From: Puniceicoccales bacterium Verruco_01 | GTDB lineage: Bacteria; Verrucomicrobiota; Verrucomicrobiia; Opitutales; Oceanipulchritudinaceae | DNA length: 44,450 nt | Direction of reading: 5' to 3' | Assembly (NCBI GenBank): GCA_001604565.1 | Contig: LVBV01000002.1 | Location: 1-44,450, forward strand | In this document: positions 1-8,552 of the stretch, piece after piece | Position numbering within the stretch: the stretch's first letter is position 1 | Layout: the number at the start of each line of letters is the position of its first letter | The notes under the pieces: model-generated | Told to the model about the DNA's origin: nothing | Database searches by the model: none | The model's input: only the letters and a program-made list of their open reading frames with translations | Position numbers and translations under genes: made by a program

Positions 1-408
1 GGACTGGGCCTGATCGTCATCGACTACCTACAGCTCATTTCCGGCAGCGGCGACTCCCGCACCCCGCGCGAACAGCAGATCGCGGAAATTTCACGCGGGC
101 TCAAGGGTCTTGCGAAGGAACTTCAACTCCCGGTGCTTGTCCTATCTCAGCTTAACCGCGAGGCGGAGAAGGAGAACCGGGAACCCCGGCTTTCCGACCT
201 CCGCGAATCCGGATCGATCGAACAAGATGCCGACGTTGTGTTACTCCTTGCCAAACCTAAGGAAAGCGATGATAAGTCGAGCGTCCCGTCCGGCGTCCGG
301 AAGGTGTCCCTCATCATTGCCAAGCAGAGAAACGGTCCTGTCGGTTCCGTCGATCTGACGTTCGTCCCCGAGTACACCAGCTTCGAAAACTACACCGAAT
401 CCGTCTAG
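1..408 (+). CDS. dnaB: Replicative DNA helicase DnaB, C-terminal fragment (cut by window edge)
   Basis: The window opens inside this gene, so only the last 135 codons are seen. They match the end of the RecA-like ATPase domain of DnaB, the hexameric helicase that unwinds DNA at the replication fork. Visible motifs are the Walker B strand [10 protein letters not shown] (fragment residues 4-13), the LVLSQLNRE strand that carries the conserved Gln, the [17 protein letters not shown] segment and the [10 protein letters not shown] beta-hairpin near the end. These are typical of DnaB rather than of RadA or KaiC. The stop is 8 nt before bamA, so bamA is probably co-transcribed with it or has its promoter inside dnaB. 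The N-terminal domain and Walker A lie outside the window. Confidence 0.95.
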   Translation, partial: GLGLIVIDYLQLISGSGDSRTPREQQIAEISRGLKGLAKELQLPVLVLSQLNREAEKENREPRLSDLRESGSIEQDADVVLLLAKPKESDDKSSVPSGVRKVSLIIAKQRNGPVGSVDLTFVPEYTSFENYTESV

Positions 409-416
409 CCCCTTTC

Positions 417-2774
417 ATGCGCCCACTATACTTCCTCTCCTTTTTCCTGTTTCTATTTGCGTCGGCGTGCTCCCTGCGGGCACAGACTGCCGCAACTGCG
501 GGGGCGCGTCCCATTGTCGATGCGATCGAAATCAAGTCCGGCAAGGTCAACAATGTGAGCGAGTCCGCCATCCGGGCGCACATCGAGGTCAAGGTGGGCA
601 CGGAATACGACCAGCTCATGGTGGATCGTTCGATCCGCAGCCTCTACGGCACCGGGCTCTTCGATTTTGTTCAGGCCGAGGCCGTGGAACAGCCGGACGG
701 CAAGACGGTGAAAGTGGTCTTCAACGTGCAGACCAAGTACCGCGTCCAGAGTGTCGCGCTTGCTGGGTATCATAAGTTCACCCGCAAGAAGCTCATGAAG
801 AAGATGGACGTCCCGCTCATGGCGGGCGCGGTTCTGGACGAGCACAACATCCGCAAGGGTTGCGACAACATCCGCGAGTTCTACCGCAAGAAGGGCTATT
901 CCGACGCCAAGGTGGACTATCGCGTGGAACGCAACGAGGTCACAGGCCTCGGCAGAATTTACATCGACATCGACGAGGGCGTCCGCCGTCGCATCAAGGC
1001 TGTTGTCTTTTCCGGCAATACAGAGTTCAAGACAAAGAAACTCAGGGGCGAGATCAAGACCTCCCGCTACAAGTGGTGGTGGTCATGGGCTTCCGGTTCG
1101 GGCCGCATTGACGAGGAAAAGCTCGCCGACGACCTGGACAAGCTGCGTGAGTTTTACCAGAACGAGGGTTATCTCGATATCCTGATCGGCGAGGATGACG
1201 TCCGGACCGTGGAAAAGGCGGACGGCTGGGTGGAGATTGACATCAACGTCCACGAGGGCCGTAAGTACTTTGTCGGCGACATCAGTGTCGAGGGCGAGGA
1301 GGTGATGAACGAGGTCACCATCACCCAGATGCTCAAGCTCCTTCCGGGCGATCCCTTCAGCCCCAAGAAGCTGGATGAGGACCGGCAGACCATTGAGGAC
1401 ATGTACGGCACGATCGGACGCCTCGACGCCTCCGTCCGCGCCGTCCGCGTTCCGAATGTGGAAACGGGCAACATCGATATTTCCTACCAGATCACCGAGG
1501 GCGACGAATACAAGATCGAGTCCATCAAGATCGAGGGCAACGACAAGACCAAGAATGTCGTCATCCTGCGGGAACTGGCCATGCGCCCGGGGCAGATCTT
1601 CAACACGATGTGGATGAAGAACACCGAGGCCCGACTCAAGAACACCCGCTTCTTCGACGAGGTGACCGTCGCTCCCGAGCCGACGAACATTCCCGGACGC
1701 AAGAACCTGAAGGTGAGCGTGACCGAGGCGCCCACGGCACAGTTCCAGTTTGGCGTGGGCTACAGCACGACCGAAGAAGGCACATTTTTCGTCCAGTACA
1801 CCCAGGGCAATTTCGACCTTTTCAACTGGCGGTCCTTCTTCCAGGGCGCCGGTCAGAAGTTTCAGGTGAGCCTGAACCTCGGTTCCTATTCCAACGAGGT
1901 GGTCCTCTCCTTCGAGGAACCGTACTTCCGTCAGCAGCGCATCGGTCTTGGCTTTGAACTCTATCGTCGCCAGACGGAGTACGAAAGCGACTATTACGAG
2001 ACCACCCGAATCGGCGCCACGGTTTATCTCCGCAAGCGTCTCTTCGAGCTGTTTGAGGGAAGAATTTCCTATACGATCGAGGATGTGAACGTGAACATGC
2101 TCACCTCCACCGATTCGGATATCCTTTCCGCGGAGGCGGGCAAGAGGCTCGTCTCGAAACTGGGCTTCATCATCCAGAGGGACACCCGCGACGACCTGCT
2201 CTTCACGACCAACGGCTCCCGTATTTCGCTCTCTTCGGAGGTCGCGGGCCTTGGCGGAGACACCCGTTACTTCAAGCTGGAGGGACGCACTGCGTTCTTC
2301 CTGCCCACTTTTGAAACCTTGAGCCAGTGCATCTCGGTTCTGGCGCGCGCGGGCACAGTGTGGCCCTTCGAACGCAACACGAAGATCAACGGAGTGGATT
2401 ACAGCGTGCCGATCTTCGACCGCTTCTTCCTCGGCGGCTCGCAGAGCCTGCGCGGCTTCGAGTATCACGATGTCGGCCCGAAGGATCCGGACACCAAGGA
2501 TCCGATCGGCGGCAACAGCTATGCCTTTGCCTCGCTGGAGTACACGATCAAGATTGCAGAACAATTCAGAATCGCGATGTTCTACGACTGGGGCTTTGTC
2601 AATCAGGGCTCCGCAAACTTTAATCCCGTGCTGTTCAATGACGACTGGGGCATCGGTCTGAGGATGCTGGTGATGAACAATCCCCTCAGCCTCGACTACG
2701 CGCTCCCGATCAATTCTGACGACCTCAACGATAAGGGTGGCCAGTTCAATTTCTCATTCGGTACGAGATTCTAA
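417..2774 (+). CDS. bamA: Outer membrane protein assembly factor BamA
   Basis: This 785-residue protein is the core of the BAM machine that folds beta-barrel proteins into the outer membrane. A signal peptide with a long Phe/Leu-rich core covers residues 1-23. It is followed by about five POTRA repeats (roughly residues 30-430), with repeated FYRKKGY/FYQNEGY-type segments and Lys/Asp-rich strands. The rest is a 16-strand barrel of the bacterial surface antigen family. The SLRGFE motif of barrel loop 6 (the VRGF-type lock) lies near residue 685, and the protein ends in an aromatic residue pair (TRF) as barrel proteins do. The length is close to the usual 750-850. No Shine-Dalgarno sequence is visible before the ATG. 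skp follows after 37 nt, the common bamA-skp order. Confidence 0.95.
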   Translation: MRPLYFLSFFLFLFASACSLRAQTAATAGARPIVDAIEIKSGKVNNVSESAIRAHIEVKVGTEYDQLMVDRSIRSLYGTGLFDFVQAEAVEQPDGKTVKVVFNVQTKYRVQSVALAGYHKFTRKKLMKKMDVPLMAGAVLDEHNIRKGCDNIREFYRKKGYSDAKVDYRVERNEVTGLGRIYIDIDEGVRRRIKAVVFSGNTEFKTKKLRGEIKTSRYKWWWSWASGSGRIDEEKLADDLDKLREFYQNEGYLDILIGEDDVRTVEKADGWVEIDINVHEGRKYFVGDISVEGEEVMNEVTITQMLKLLPGDPFSPKKLDEDRQTIEDMYGTIGRLDASVRAVRVPNVETGNIDISYQITEGDEYKIESIKIEGNDKTKNVVILRELAMRPGQIFNTMWMKNTEARLKNTRFFDEVTVAPEPTNIPGRKNLKVSVTEAPTAQFQFGVGYSTTEEGTFFVQYTQGNFDLFNWRSFFQGAGQKFQVSLNLGSYSNEVVLSFEEPYFRQQRIGLGFELYRRQTEYESDYYETTRIGATVYLRKRLFELFEGRISYTIEDVNVNMLTSTDSDILSAEAGKRLVSKLGFIIQRDTRDDLLFTTNGSRISLSSEVAGLGGDTRYFKLEGRTAFFLPTFETLSQCISVLARAGTVWPFERNTKINGVDYSVPIFDRFFLGGSQSLRGFEYHDVGPKDPDTKDPIGGNSYAFASLEYTIKIAEQFRIAMFYDWGFVNQGSANFNPVLFNDDWGIGLRMLVMNNPLSLDYALPINSDDLNDKGGQFNFSFGTRF

Positions 2775-2811
2775 CACACAGTCCAACAGTCATAACCAGA
2801 CCCCAAACGAA

Positions 2812-3372
2812 ATGAAGAAAATATTCGCCATATTTGCCGTTCTTGCTCTGACGGCAGGCGTTTGCGCTGCACAACAGCTGATCGGCGTCGTTGACGCCCA
2901 GCGTGCTTCCGCGGCCTACTGGAAGTTCCAGAGCGACTCCCAGAGCCTTCAGGACGAGCAGCAGCGCCTGCAGGAGCTCCAGCAGAGCCTCCGCAGCCAG
3001 GTGGAACAGCTCGCCAAGGACATCGACGCCGCCAGCCAGGACGCCAACAACACCGCCCTGAGCCAAGAGCGCCGCGATGCTGCCAAGAAGGAAGCCGAGG
3101 AGAAGACCACCCAGGCGCAGACCTTCCAGAGCAACTTCCAGGCTCAGGTCCAGCGCTTCCAGTCCCGCGCCCAGTCCATTCAGGCGGCTGACGAAGCCGA
3201 CGTGATGGCGGCGATCGAGAAGGTCGCCAAGGCCAGCAATCTGGACTTGGTTCTCTACTCCACCAACGCGCCGTACGCGAAGGTCGATATCACCAATCAG
3301 GTGATCGAGGCTCTCAACGCGAACGCGCCGAAGGCAGCCCCCGCCGCCCCGGCTCCCGCCCCGGCCAAGTAG
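2812..3372 (+). CDS. skp: Periplasmic chaperone Skp/OmpH family
   Basis: This 186-residue exported protein belongs to the Skp/OmpH family, which holds unfolded outer-membrane proteins in the periplasm for BamA. The reading frame is open further upstream, but the ATG at 2812 begins a clear signal peptide (MKKIFAIFAVLALTAGVCAA, cleaved near residue 20), which fixes the start. The mature part opens with IGVVDAQRAS, the typical first strand, followed by a long Gln/Glu/Arg-rich coiled coil (about residues 40-130) that forms the tentacles. A final strand is followed by an Ala/Pro-rich tail of about 15 residues. It sits directly after bamA and is followed by a strong terminator, so the operon ends here. 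The lpxD/fabZ genes that often follow in Proteobacteria are absent. Confidence 0.9.
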   Translation: MKKIFAIFAVLALTAGVCAAQQLIGVVDAQRASAAYWKFQSDSQSLQDEQQRLQELQQSLRSQVEQLAKDIDAASQDANNTALSQERRDAAKKEAEEKTTQAQTFQSNFQAQVQRFQSRAQSIQAADEADVMAAIEKVAKASNLDLVLYSTNAPYAKVDITNQVIEALNANAPKAAPAAPAPAPAK

Positions 3373-3392
3373 GATTCAACTCCGTCTTTTTC

Positions 3393-3425
3393 AAAAACCC
3401 GTCCGGCCTCCGGACGGGTTTTTTT
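3393..3425 (+). terminator. Rho-independent terminator after skp
   Basis: A perfect 14-bp stem has arms at 3393-3406 and 3410-3423 with a 3-nt loop. The stem begins with five A and ends with a run of seven T. It lies 20 nt after the skp stop. The opposing ubiB gene ends at 3498, and the A-run on the left means the hairpin could also stop transcription coming from that side. Confidence 0.92.
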
Positions 3426-3497
3426 GTCGCGGTTAACGAATCGCCGAAGAGATGCGGGGCACTCCGTTTCCCGAAGGAACGCGACATACCCTTTGAC

Positions 3498-5150
3498 TTA
3501 CTTGTGCCTGCCGTGGCGCAGGATGTCGAAGGCCACGTACATGCCGATGACACCGCTCAGGAGGTAGCCGAGGATGCCGATGGCGGGGTAACCCCAGATG
3601 AGTGGCCTGACGCCCGTCGTGATGACGATGGACGAGCCGATGACGGCACTCCCGAGGATGACGGCGAGCGACAGGCGGTTGGCGCTGGCCTGCACGTCGT
3701 TGCCGAAGCCCTCAAGATTCTTGTGGTGCAGCGTGATGCCCAGCTCGTCGCGGTCCAGCCGTCGCAGGACGCGCTGGGCGTCGCCCGGGAATTCCCCGAG
3801 CTTCTGCAAATTCGCCCCCACGGTCCACGCGAGGTTGCGGGCGATGTTTCTTGGCCGGGAACGCTCCCGCGCAAGGCGAAGGATGAAGGGCCGTGCCGCC
3901 GAGCCGATGTCGAAGTCCGGATCCAGTTGCCGCCCGGTGTTTTCGATGCAGATGACCGCGCGGGCAAGGAGGGTGTAATCGCGCGGAATGCGAACCCCGT
4001 TGCGGCCAAGCGCGTAGAGAAGATCCACGATCACGTGGCCGATCTGCGAAAGACGGAAGCCCCCGGCGTAGCGGTTGAAGACGCGGGTGACGGCCATTTC
4101 CAGCGCCTCGTCGTCGGGCCGGCGCGAATTTTCAGCGAGGGCGATCGCCGCGTGCGCGACCTTTTCGGGGTCCATGTGTACCACGGCGTCGAGCAGGTCC
4201 GCGAGACGGTAGCGCATCCGCCGCGTGAGTTGCCCAGCCACGCCCCAGTCGATGAAGCAGATGCGTCCGTCCTGCGTCACGAGGATGTTGCCCGGGTGCG
4301 GATCGGCGTGAAAGAAGCCCGAAACGATGATCTGGTGGAAGATGCTGTCCGCCCCGGCACGGGCCAGTTCCCGTGCCTTCGTCTTTTCCAGCGTGGCGGC
4401 GGAGGGCGGGGTGCCTTTCACATACTCGGTGACGAGGAGGCGCTTGGTCGTGAAGTCGTCAAATACCTTCGGGGCGAAGACCCTGGGGAAGTGGGGATTG
4501 CGTGCGTTGAAAAGGGCGGCGCTACGTGCCTCGCTCGTAAAGTCGAGCTCGACGGCCAACATCTCGCGCAGAACTTCCACAAGATCCGGGATGTTGTAGG
4601 GCCGCGCGGCCTCGACACGCTCGTGAATCTCCTTTGCGAACCACGCGAAGAGGTCCAGATCGGCAAGAATCGCCCGCTCGATGCCCGGACGCTGGATCTT
4701 GACCGCCACGACCTCGCCCGTGGCCCTCAGCACGGCGCGGTGCACCTGGGCGATGGAACCGCTGCCGACCGGTTCCGCGTCGATTTCGGAAAGCACCTCC
4801 TCGGGGTCGCGCCCCAGTTCTGTCTTCAGCACCGCCCGCATGTTCTCAAAAGGCGCCGGCTTCACCTTGTTCTGAAGCTTTTCGAGCTCCTTGACGAGCG
4901 GCGCGGGGATGCGGTCGGGTCGGGTGCTCAAAAGCTGACCCATCTTGACGAAGGTGGGGCCCAAATCCTCGATGGCGTGGCGCAGACGCTCGCCGGAAGT
5001 CATCTCCTGCACGCGGCGCGACGTGACAACTTTCAGCAGCCTGCGGGGAACATTCATCTGTTCCAGCAGGTTGCTGAAGCCGTAGCGGACGAGAATCGTG
5101 AGGATTTCACGCACCCTGCCGGCGTCGCGCAGTAGGGCGAGGGGTTTCAC
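3498..5150 (-). CDS. ubiB: ABC1/AarF/UbiB family atypical kinase
   Basis: This 550-residue protein kinase-like ATPase belongs to the UbiB/AarF/Coq8 family, whose members support isoprenoid-quinone biosynthesis. Family signatures are present: KMGQ at residues 69-72 (the KxGQ motif), GSGSIAQVH near 130-137, the VAVK lysine at 151, FFHADPHPGNIL (catalytic loop) and FIDWG (metal-binding Asp). Two predicted transmembrane helices at the C-terminus (LAVILGSAVIGSSIVI and a second one before the basic end FDILRHGRHK) are normal for bacterial members. The start codon is GTG at 5150. The phasin-like gene ends 15 nt upstream on the same strand, so the two form an operon. With menF nearby, the quinone in question could be menaquinone, but that link is inference. 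Confidence 0.88.
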   Translation of the reverse strand: MKPLALLRDAGRVREILTILVRYGFSNLLEQMNVPRRLLKVVTSRRVQEMTSGERLRHAIEDLGPTFVKMGQLLSTRPDRIPAPLVKELEKLQNKVKPAPFENMRAVLKTELGRDPEEVLSEIDAEPVGSGSIAQVHRAVLRATGEVVAVKIQRPGIERAILADLDLFAWFAKEIHERVEAARPYNIPDLVEVLREMLAVELDFTSEARSAALFNARNPHFPRVFAPKVFDDFTTKRLLVTEYVKGTPPSAATLEKTKARELARAGADSIFHQIIVSGFFHADPHPGNILVTQDGRICFIDWGVAGQLTRRMRYRLADLLDAVVHMDPEKVAHAAIALAENSRRPDDEALEMAVTRVFNRYAGGFRLSQIGHVIVDLLYALGRNGVRIPRDYTLLARAVICIENTGRQLDPDFDIGSAARPFILRLARERSRPRNIARNLAWTVGANLQKLGEFPGDAQRVLRRLDRDELGITLHHKNLEGFGNDVQASANRLSLAVILGSAVIGSSIVITTGVRPLIWGYPAIGILGYLLSGVIGMYVAFDILRHGRHK

Positions 5151-5165
5151 CGGAATGACCGCACC

Positions 5166-5483
5166 TTATTGCTGAGCCGCCGGACCGCTCTTTTGTTGAG
5201 CGGCTTCGAGCTTCGCCACACGTTCCTTCAGCTCCTGAAGGTCCTTCTCTCTCGCGAAGTTCGCCTTGCGGAGCCATTCGTCGAGCATCGTGCCGAGGCG
5301 CGTGCTCGATTCGTCAAACTCCCTGCGGCCCTCGTCGGCGATCTTTTTGGCGAGCTCCTGCGCGTCCTTGGAACTGAGCTTGCCCTTTTCGACCAGTTCG
5401 TCGAGGACGCCGCCGAGGCGTTCCGCGCTGATCACCGTGGCGCCGATTCCGGCGTAGATTGTCTTCTTGAGGCTTTCGAGCAT
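5166..5483 (-). CDS. Phasin-like / polyhydroxyalkanoate granule-associated family protein
   Basis: This is a small 105-residue, highly charged, helical protein. The reading frame extends upstream, but the ATG at 5483 is preceded by GGGAGG at a good distance, one of the few clear Shine-Dalgarno sites in the window, and starts the typical MLESLKKTIYAGIG segment. The rest (amphipathic helix with LGGVLDELVEKGKLSSKDA, then a coiled-coil tail with LKERVAKLEAAQQ) resembles short phasin-family or PhaI-like proteins. These bind storage granules, or are found paired with ABC1 kinases without any granule role. The gene lies directly upstream of ubiB. No PHA synthase is in the window, so the granule role is unproven and the pairing with UbiB is the better clue to function. 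Confidence 0.7.
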   Translation of the reverse strand: MLESLKKTIYAGIGATVISAERLGGVLDELVEKGKLSSKDAQELAKKIADEGRREFDESSTRLGTMLDEWLRKANFAREKDLQELKERVAKLEAAQQKSGPAAQQ

Positions 5484-5622
5484 GGTTTTCCTCCCGTTGA
5501 TGTTGAAAGTGTTCCGGACGATTCCGATGCTATTTCTCAATCGTCCATTCGCCAAGATTTATCAAGAGCGACGGGAAATTCCGCCGCCGCCAGTATCTCG
5601 GTCAGGGGTTCCGTTCCGTCAC

Positions 5623-5657
5623 AAAAAAGCGCGGAACCCGGACGGATCCCGCGCTTT
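5623..5657 (-). terminator. Rho-independent terminator after pal
   Basis: Arms AAAGCGCGG (5626-5634) and CCGCGCTTT (5649-5657) pair perfectly. On the minus strand the stem is followed by six T. It sits 22 nt beyond the pal stop and separates pal from the phasin-ubiB operon, so that operon should have its own promoter in 5484-5622. I did not find a convincing promoter there. Confidence 0.85.
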
Positions 5658-5678
5658 CGCAAATGGATTTCAGGCCTG

Positions 5679-6227
5679 TTAGCGCAGAACGACGAAGCTC
5701 GCGCGGCGGTCTTCCTTCATCACCTGCGGCGTGGCGTTCTCCTGTGCCTTGAGGTCGCCCTGCGAGAGCGTCTGGATGCGCTTGGGATCAACGCCGAGGT
5801 CGATCAGATACTGGCGGACCCCCGTTGCGCGGCGGTCGCCCAGGGCCAAGTTGTACTCGCGCGTGCCGCGCCAGTCGCAGTAGCCCTCGATGAGCAACAT
5901 GTCCTTGGGATTGCCCTTCATGTATTCCGAGGCCTCGTCGATCTTCGGGCGCTCGGTGGAGGCAATGGCGGACTTGTCGGTATCGAAATAGACGCTGGCG
6001 AGCAGGTTCTCCACCCGCTGGCGGTTCGCGGCGGAGAAGGCATCGTCGCGAAGACTGAGACCTTCCGCTCCGGCGCCGTACTGCTTGGTGAGGTCCACCC
6101 AATCGGCGGATTCCTTGCCGGGGCCGAAGGCGGTGTCGCCCGGAGTGGGGCGGCGGGGATTGTGGCACCCGGTGAAGACGGCGAGCGTTGCGGAAAAGAG
6201 TGCGAGAAGAAGAATGCGGCTCTTCAT
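5679..6227 (-). CDS. pal: Peptidoglycan-associated lipoprotein Pal
   Basis: This is a 182-residue outer-membrane lipoprotein. A signal peptide ends in a lipobox (VFTGC) with the acylated Cys at residue 21. After a short Pro/Gly-rich linker, the C-terminal two thirds form an OmpA-like peptidoglycan-binding domain. Its signatures are the VYFDTDKSAI start strand, the IEGYCDWRGTREYNLALGDRRA core (with the Asp and Arg that contact diaminopimelate) and a basic-rich end. Length and layout fit Pal of the Tol-Pal system. The usual tolB/ybgF neighbours are not here. The gene has its own promoter and terminator, so it is probably a single-gene unit. Confidence 0.92.
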   Translation of the reverse strand: MKSRILLLALFSATLAVFTGCHNPRRPTPGDTAFGPGKESADWVDLTKQYGAGAEGLSLRDDAFSAANRQRVENLLASVYFDTDKSAIASTERPKIDEASEYMKGNPKDMLLIEGYCDWRGTREYNLALGDRRATGVRQYLIDLGVDPKRIQTLSQGDLKAQENATPQVMKEDRRASFVVLR

Positions 6228-6238
6228 GTTGCCTGTGG

Positions 6239-6267
6239 TTTTTAATCCTGCTTTCCCGCGCGGTCAA
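6239..6267 (-). promoter_or_regulatory. Predicted sigma-70-type promoter of pal
   Basis: On the minus strand TTGACC (6262-6267) is followed by a 17-nt spacer and TAAAAA (6239-6244). The -10 element ends 12 nt before the pal ATG, which leaves a 5' leader of only about five nucleotides. Confidence 0.5.
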
Positions 6268-6357
6268 GCAGGAGAGGGGGCTTTTGCGCAATTAATTGTT
6301 CCACAAAACCTTGCACTGAAAATGCGGCCTTCGATCCGCCTGTTTTCGCCTCGTTTG

Positions 6358-6372
6358 GGGCAAAATTTGCCC
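6358..6372. promoter_or_regulatory. 15-bp perfect dyad between menF and pal (possible operator)
   Basis: GGGCAAA and TTTGCCC are separated by one base in the 174-nt gap between the menF stop and the pal start. With an almost absent loop it is a better protein-binding dyad than a hairpin. No matching regulator can be named. Confidence 0.3.
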
Positions 6373-6401
6373 GTTTTTGTATTTCTGCGTGGGCGAACCG
6401 C

Positions 6402-7829
6402 TTACACGAGACAGCCCGCAAGGGCTCCGAGCTTGAGGAGTGTCTCTGCGTCTTCCTCTTCCGGAACAGAGCCACGTACAATGCCCGCGCCCGCGTGAAG
6501 AACGGCACGGGAGCCTTCGACAAGGCCGCTCCGGAGCGCCACAGCCAGCTCGCCGCAGCCGTCCGCACCGCACCAGCCGATCGGCCCTGCGAAGAGGCCG
6601 CGCGGGGTTCCCTCGATTTCCGCAAGAAGCCGCCTGGCGGCCTCTCGCGGCAGGCCGGAGGTGGCGGGGGTGGGGTGCAGGGCCCCTGCGAGGGAAAAGA
6701 GGTTTGTCTCGGCACTGCGGCGCGCGGAAAAGGGCGTCAGAATATGCTGGGCGTTCGGCAGGCGGCGGATGCGGGGCCTCGGCATGGGCCCGGGGGCCAA
6801 TCCGCAGGATTCGAGAGCCGTTTTCACCGCGCTTGCCACAGCGGCGTGTTCGCGAAGTTGCTTTTCCGACGACATGAGCTCAGCGGCAAGGGCGGCATCC
6901 TCCGCGGCGCTTGTCCCGCGTGCGGCGGTTCCGGCGAGGGCCTCGCTCTCCACACTGTCGCCGCTCACACGGACGAGCAGTTCCGGCGTCGAGCCGATGA
7001 AGGAGGCGTTGTGTCCGTTGCCGAAGGAGAAGGAGCGGCAGGAGGGGAATTTCTCCCGCAGTGCGGCGAGGGTGTGCAGCGGATGCAGCGGCGAGGACAT
7101 CTCGAACACGCGGCGGCGGGCGACGACGATCTTTTCCGCTTTTACCTCGCCTATGGCGGCGAGTGCCTGTTGCACCCGTGCGCGGTAGAGGGCCCCATCA
7201 TCGGAGGGACTCTTGGGATTCGACTTTTCGCGCGCGTCCTCCGGCAACGTCCGAGAATAGGCAAAGCCCGAGAATTTGGCGTGTGCGGCCAGCGCGCGGT
7301 CCGCTTGAGCCTCGATGTCGCCCTCCGGCGTCACAAGCAGGTTCGCCGTGGCCACATACGCGCCCTCGAAGGACGAAACCTGCCAGCGTGGAACAAAGAG
7401 GGTGGCGGGGGCGAAGGGCGCATCCGGGTCTGCCTCGTCCTCAAAGGTAAAGGCCGCGAAGAGTTTGGGCCCGGCAAGGGGCAGGTCCATCTCCCCCACG
7501 GCGATGGCGTTGGCGAAAACGCCTTCCGCAAAGGCGGCGGCTTTTGTGAAGCGGTTCGGTCCGGAGAAGGCGGCCTCCAACACGCTTTCCGCTCCCGCCA
7601 GGGCCAGATCTTTTTCCGGATGCTCGTAGTAGAAATGGCGCTCGGTGGATTCATAGATCGATTCCAGCACCGCGAGGGGGTCGATGTGTGCCCCGGCGGA
7701 GAGCGAGACGCTGACGAGCTTGGCGCAGCCGTCCTCGCGCGCGGCGTCGCGTGCCGCGGAAAGCAGGGCGAGGAACTTTTCGCGGTCGCGCGGGAGCGGT
7801 CCTGTGGCGATGGTCTCCATGACAGGCAT
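6402..7829 (-). CDS. menF: Isochorismate synthase (MenF/EntC-type chorismate-binding enzyme)
   Basis: This 475-residue cytoplasmic enzyme converts chorismate to isochorismate, the entry to menaquinone (or siderophore) synthesis. The C-terminal half is a chorismate-binding domain with the MenF/EntC features ELLVRVSGD, ALAGTAARG, LMSSEKQLREHAAVASAV, LHPTPATSGLPREAA, TPRGLFAGPIGW and AGAGIVRGS. The SSEK...EH pattern and the LHPTPA motif point to isochorismate synthase rather than to anthranilate or aminodeoxychorismate synthase. The N-terminal ~200 residues are more divergent, as usual. I chose the ATG at 7829. An in-frame TTG at 7856 would add nine residues, and neither has a clear ribosome site. 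No menD/menH/menC lie nearby, so the rest of the pathway must be elsewhere. Confidence 0.85.
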   Translation of the reverse strand: MPVMETIATGPLPRDREKFLALLSAARDAAREDGCAKLVSVSLSAGAHIDPLAVLESIYESTERHFYYEHPEKDLALAGAESVLEAAFSGPNRFTKAAAFAEGVFANAIAVGEMDLPLAGPKLFAAFTFEDEADPDAPFAPATLFVPRWQVSSFEGAYVATANLLVTPEGDIEAQADRALAAHAKFSGFAYSRTLPEDAREKSNPKSPSDDGALYRARVQQALAAIGEVKAEKIVVARRRVFEMSSPLHPLHTLAALREKFPSCRSFSFGNGHNASFIGSTPELLVRVSGDSVESEALAGTAARGTSAAEDAALAAELMSSEKQLREHAAVASAVKTALESCGLAPGPMPRPRIRRLPNAQHILTPFSARRSAETNLFSLAGALHPTPATSGLPREAARRLLAEIEGTPRGLFAGPIGWCGADGCGELAVALRSGLVEGSRAVLHAGAGIVRGSVPEEEDAETLLKLGALAGCLV

Positions 7830-7882
7830 TCTGGCGGAGCGCTCACTTTCCGACAAGAGGCAAGAGAGATCTGCGTGGATAC

Positions 7883-7916
7883 AAAAAAGACCGCGCGGAA
7901 AAACCGCGCGGTCTTT
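7883..7916 (-). terminator. Rho-independent terminator after rpsB-tsf
   Basis: A 13-bp perfect stem has arms AAAGACCGCGCGG (7886-7898) and its complement (7904-7916) with a five-A loop. On the minus strand it runs into six T. It lies 22 nt after the tsf stop and separates this operon from menF. Confidence 0.92.
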
Positions 7917-7937
7917 GGGTTACCACTAAAACGAAAC

Positions 7938-8543
7938 TTATTCGCCCATCTGGAAACGGACGAAGCGCTTGATGACGATGTTCTCGCCCATCTTGGCGAT
8001 CTTTTCGGTCACAAGGTCCTTCACCGTCTGCTCCGGATTCTTGACGAAGGGCTGCTCCATCAGGCACAGGGTGGTGTACACCTTCTCCATCTTGCCGACG
8101 GCGATCTGGTGGACGATGTTGTCCGGCTTCTTTGCCATCTTCGGGTCTTCCTTGATCTGACCCTTGATGATGTCGAGCTCGCGGGCAATGACCGCCTCGG
8201 GAACGTCCTCGCGCTTGACGGCGACGGGGCTGGAGGCGGCGATGTGCATGGCGATGTCGCGTGCGAGGTTATGGAACTCGTCGGTCTTGGCGACGAAGTC
8301 CGTCTCGCAGTCGAGTTCGATCATGACACCGATCTTGCCGCCCATGTGGATATAGCACTCGATGATGCCCTGACCGGCATTGCGGCCTTCCTTCTTGGCG
8401 GCGCTGGCAACACCCTTCTTGCGAAGGATCGTGATGGCCTCCTCCTCGTTGCCGTTGGCTTCGAGAAGTGCCTTCTTGCAATCCATGAGACCGGCGCCCG
8501 TCTTGGCGCGCAGGTCCGATACCATTGATGCGGAAATGTCCAT
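7938..8543 (-). CDS. tsf: Translation elongation factor Ts
   Basis: This 201-residue guanine-nucleotide exchange factor recharges EF-Tu. The N-terminal UBA-like domain shows VSDLRAKTGAGLMDCKKAL (the family signature) at residues 8-26. The core has the ELDCETDFVAKTDEF motif whose Asp-Phe pair inserts into EF-Tu. At about 200 residues it is the short form with a single core subdomain, as in Thermus and many non-proteobacterial lineages, rather than the ~283-residue E. coli form. It lies 9 nt downstream of rpsB, has an AAGG element upstream of its ATG and is followed by a terminator. Confidence 0.97.
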   Translation of the reverse strand: MDISASMVSDLRAKTGAGLMDCKKALLEANGNEEEAITILRKKGVASAAKKEGRNAGQGIIECYIHMGGKIGVMIELDCETDFVAKTDEFHNLARDIAMHIAASSPVAVKREDVPEAVIARELDIIKGQIKEDPKMAKKPDNIVHQIAVGKMEKVYTTLCLMEQPFVKNPEQTVKDLVTEKIAKMGENIVIKRFVRFQMGE

Positions 8544-8552
8544 TTTTAAACC

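Noticed and set aside
1083..2564. Long minus-strand open frame of 493 codons inside bamA
   Set aside because: It is antisense to a clear BamA, shows no family motif, and reflects the GC-rich third positions that keep stop codons rare on the other strand.
3504..5135. Plus-strand open frame of 543 codons across ubiB
   Set aside because: Shadow of ubiB: its translation is His/Asp/Arg-rich without domains, while the minus strand encodes all ABC1 kinase motifs.
6495..8528. Plus-strand open frame of 677 codons spanning menF and tsf
   Set aside because: It crosses a strong terminator and two recognisable minus-strand genes, and has no protein-family features.
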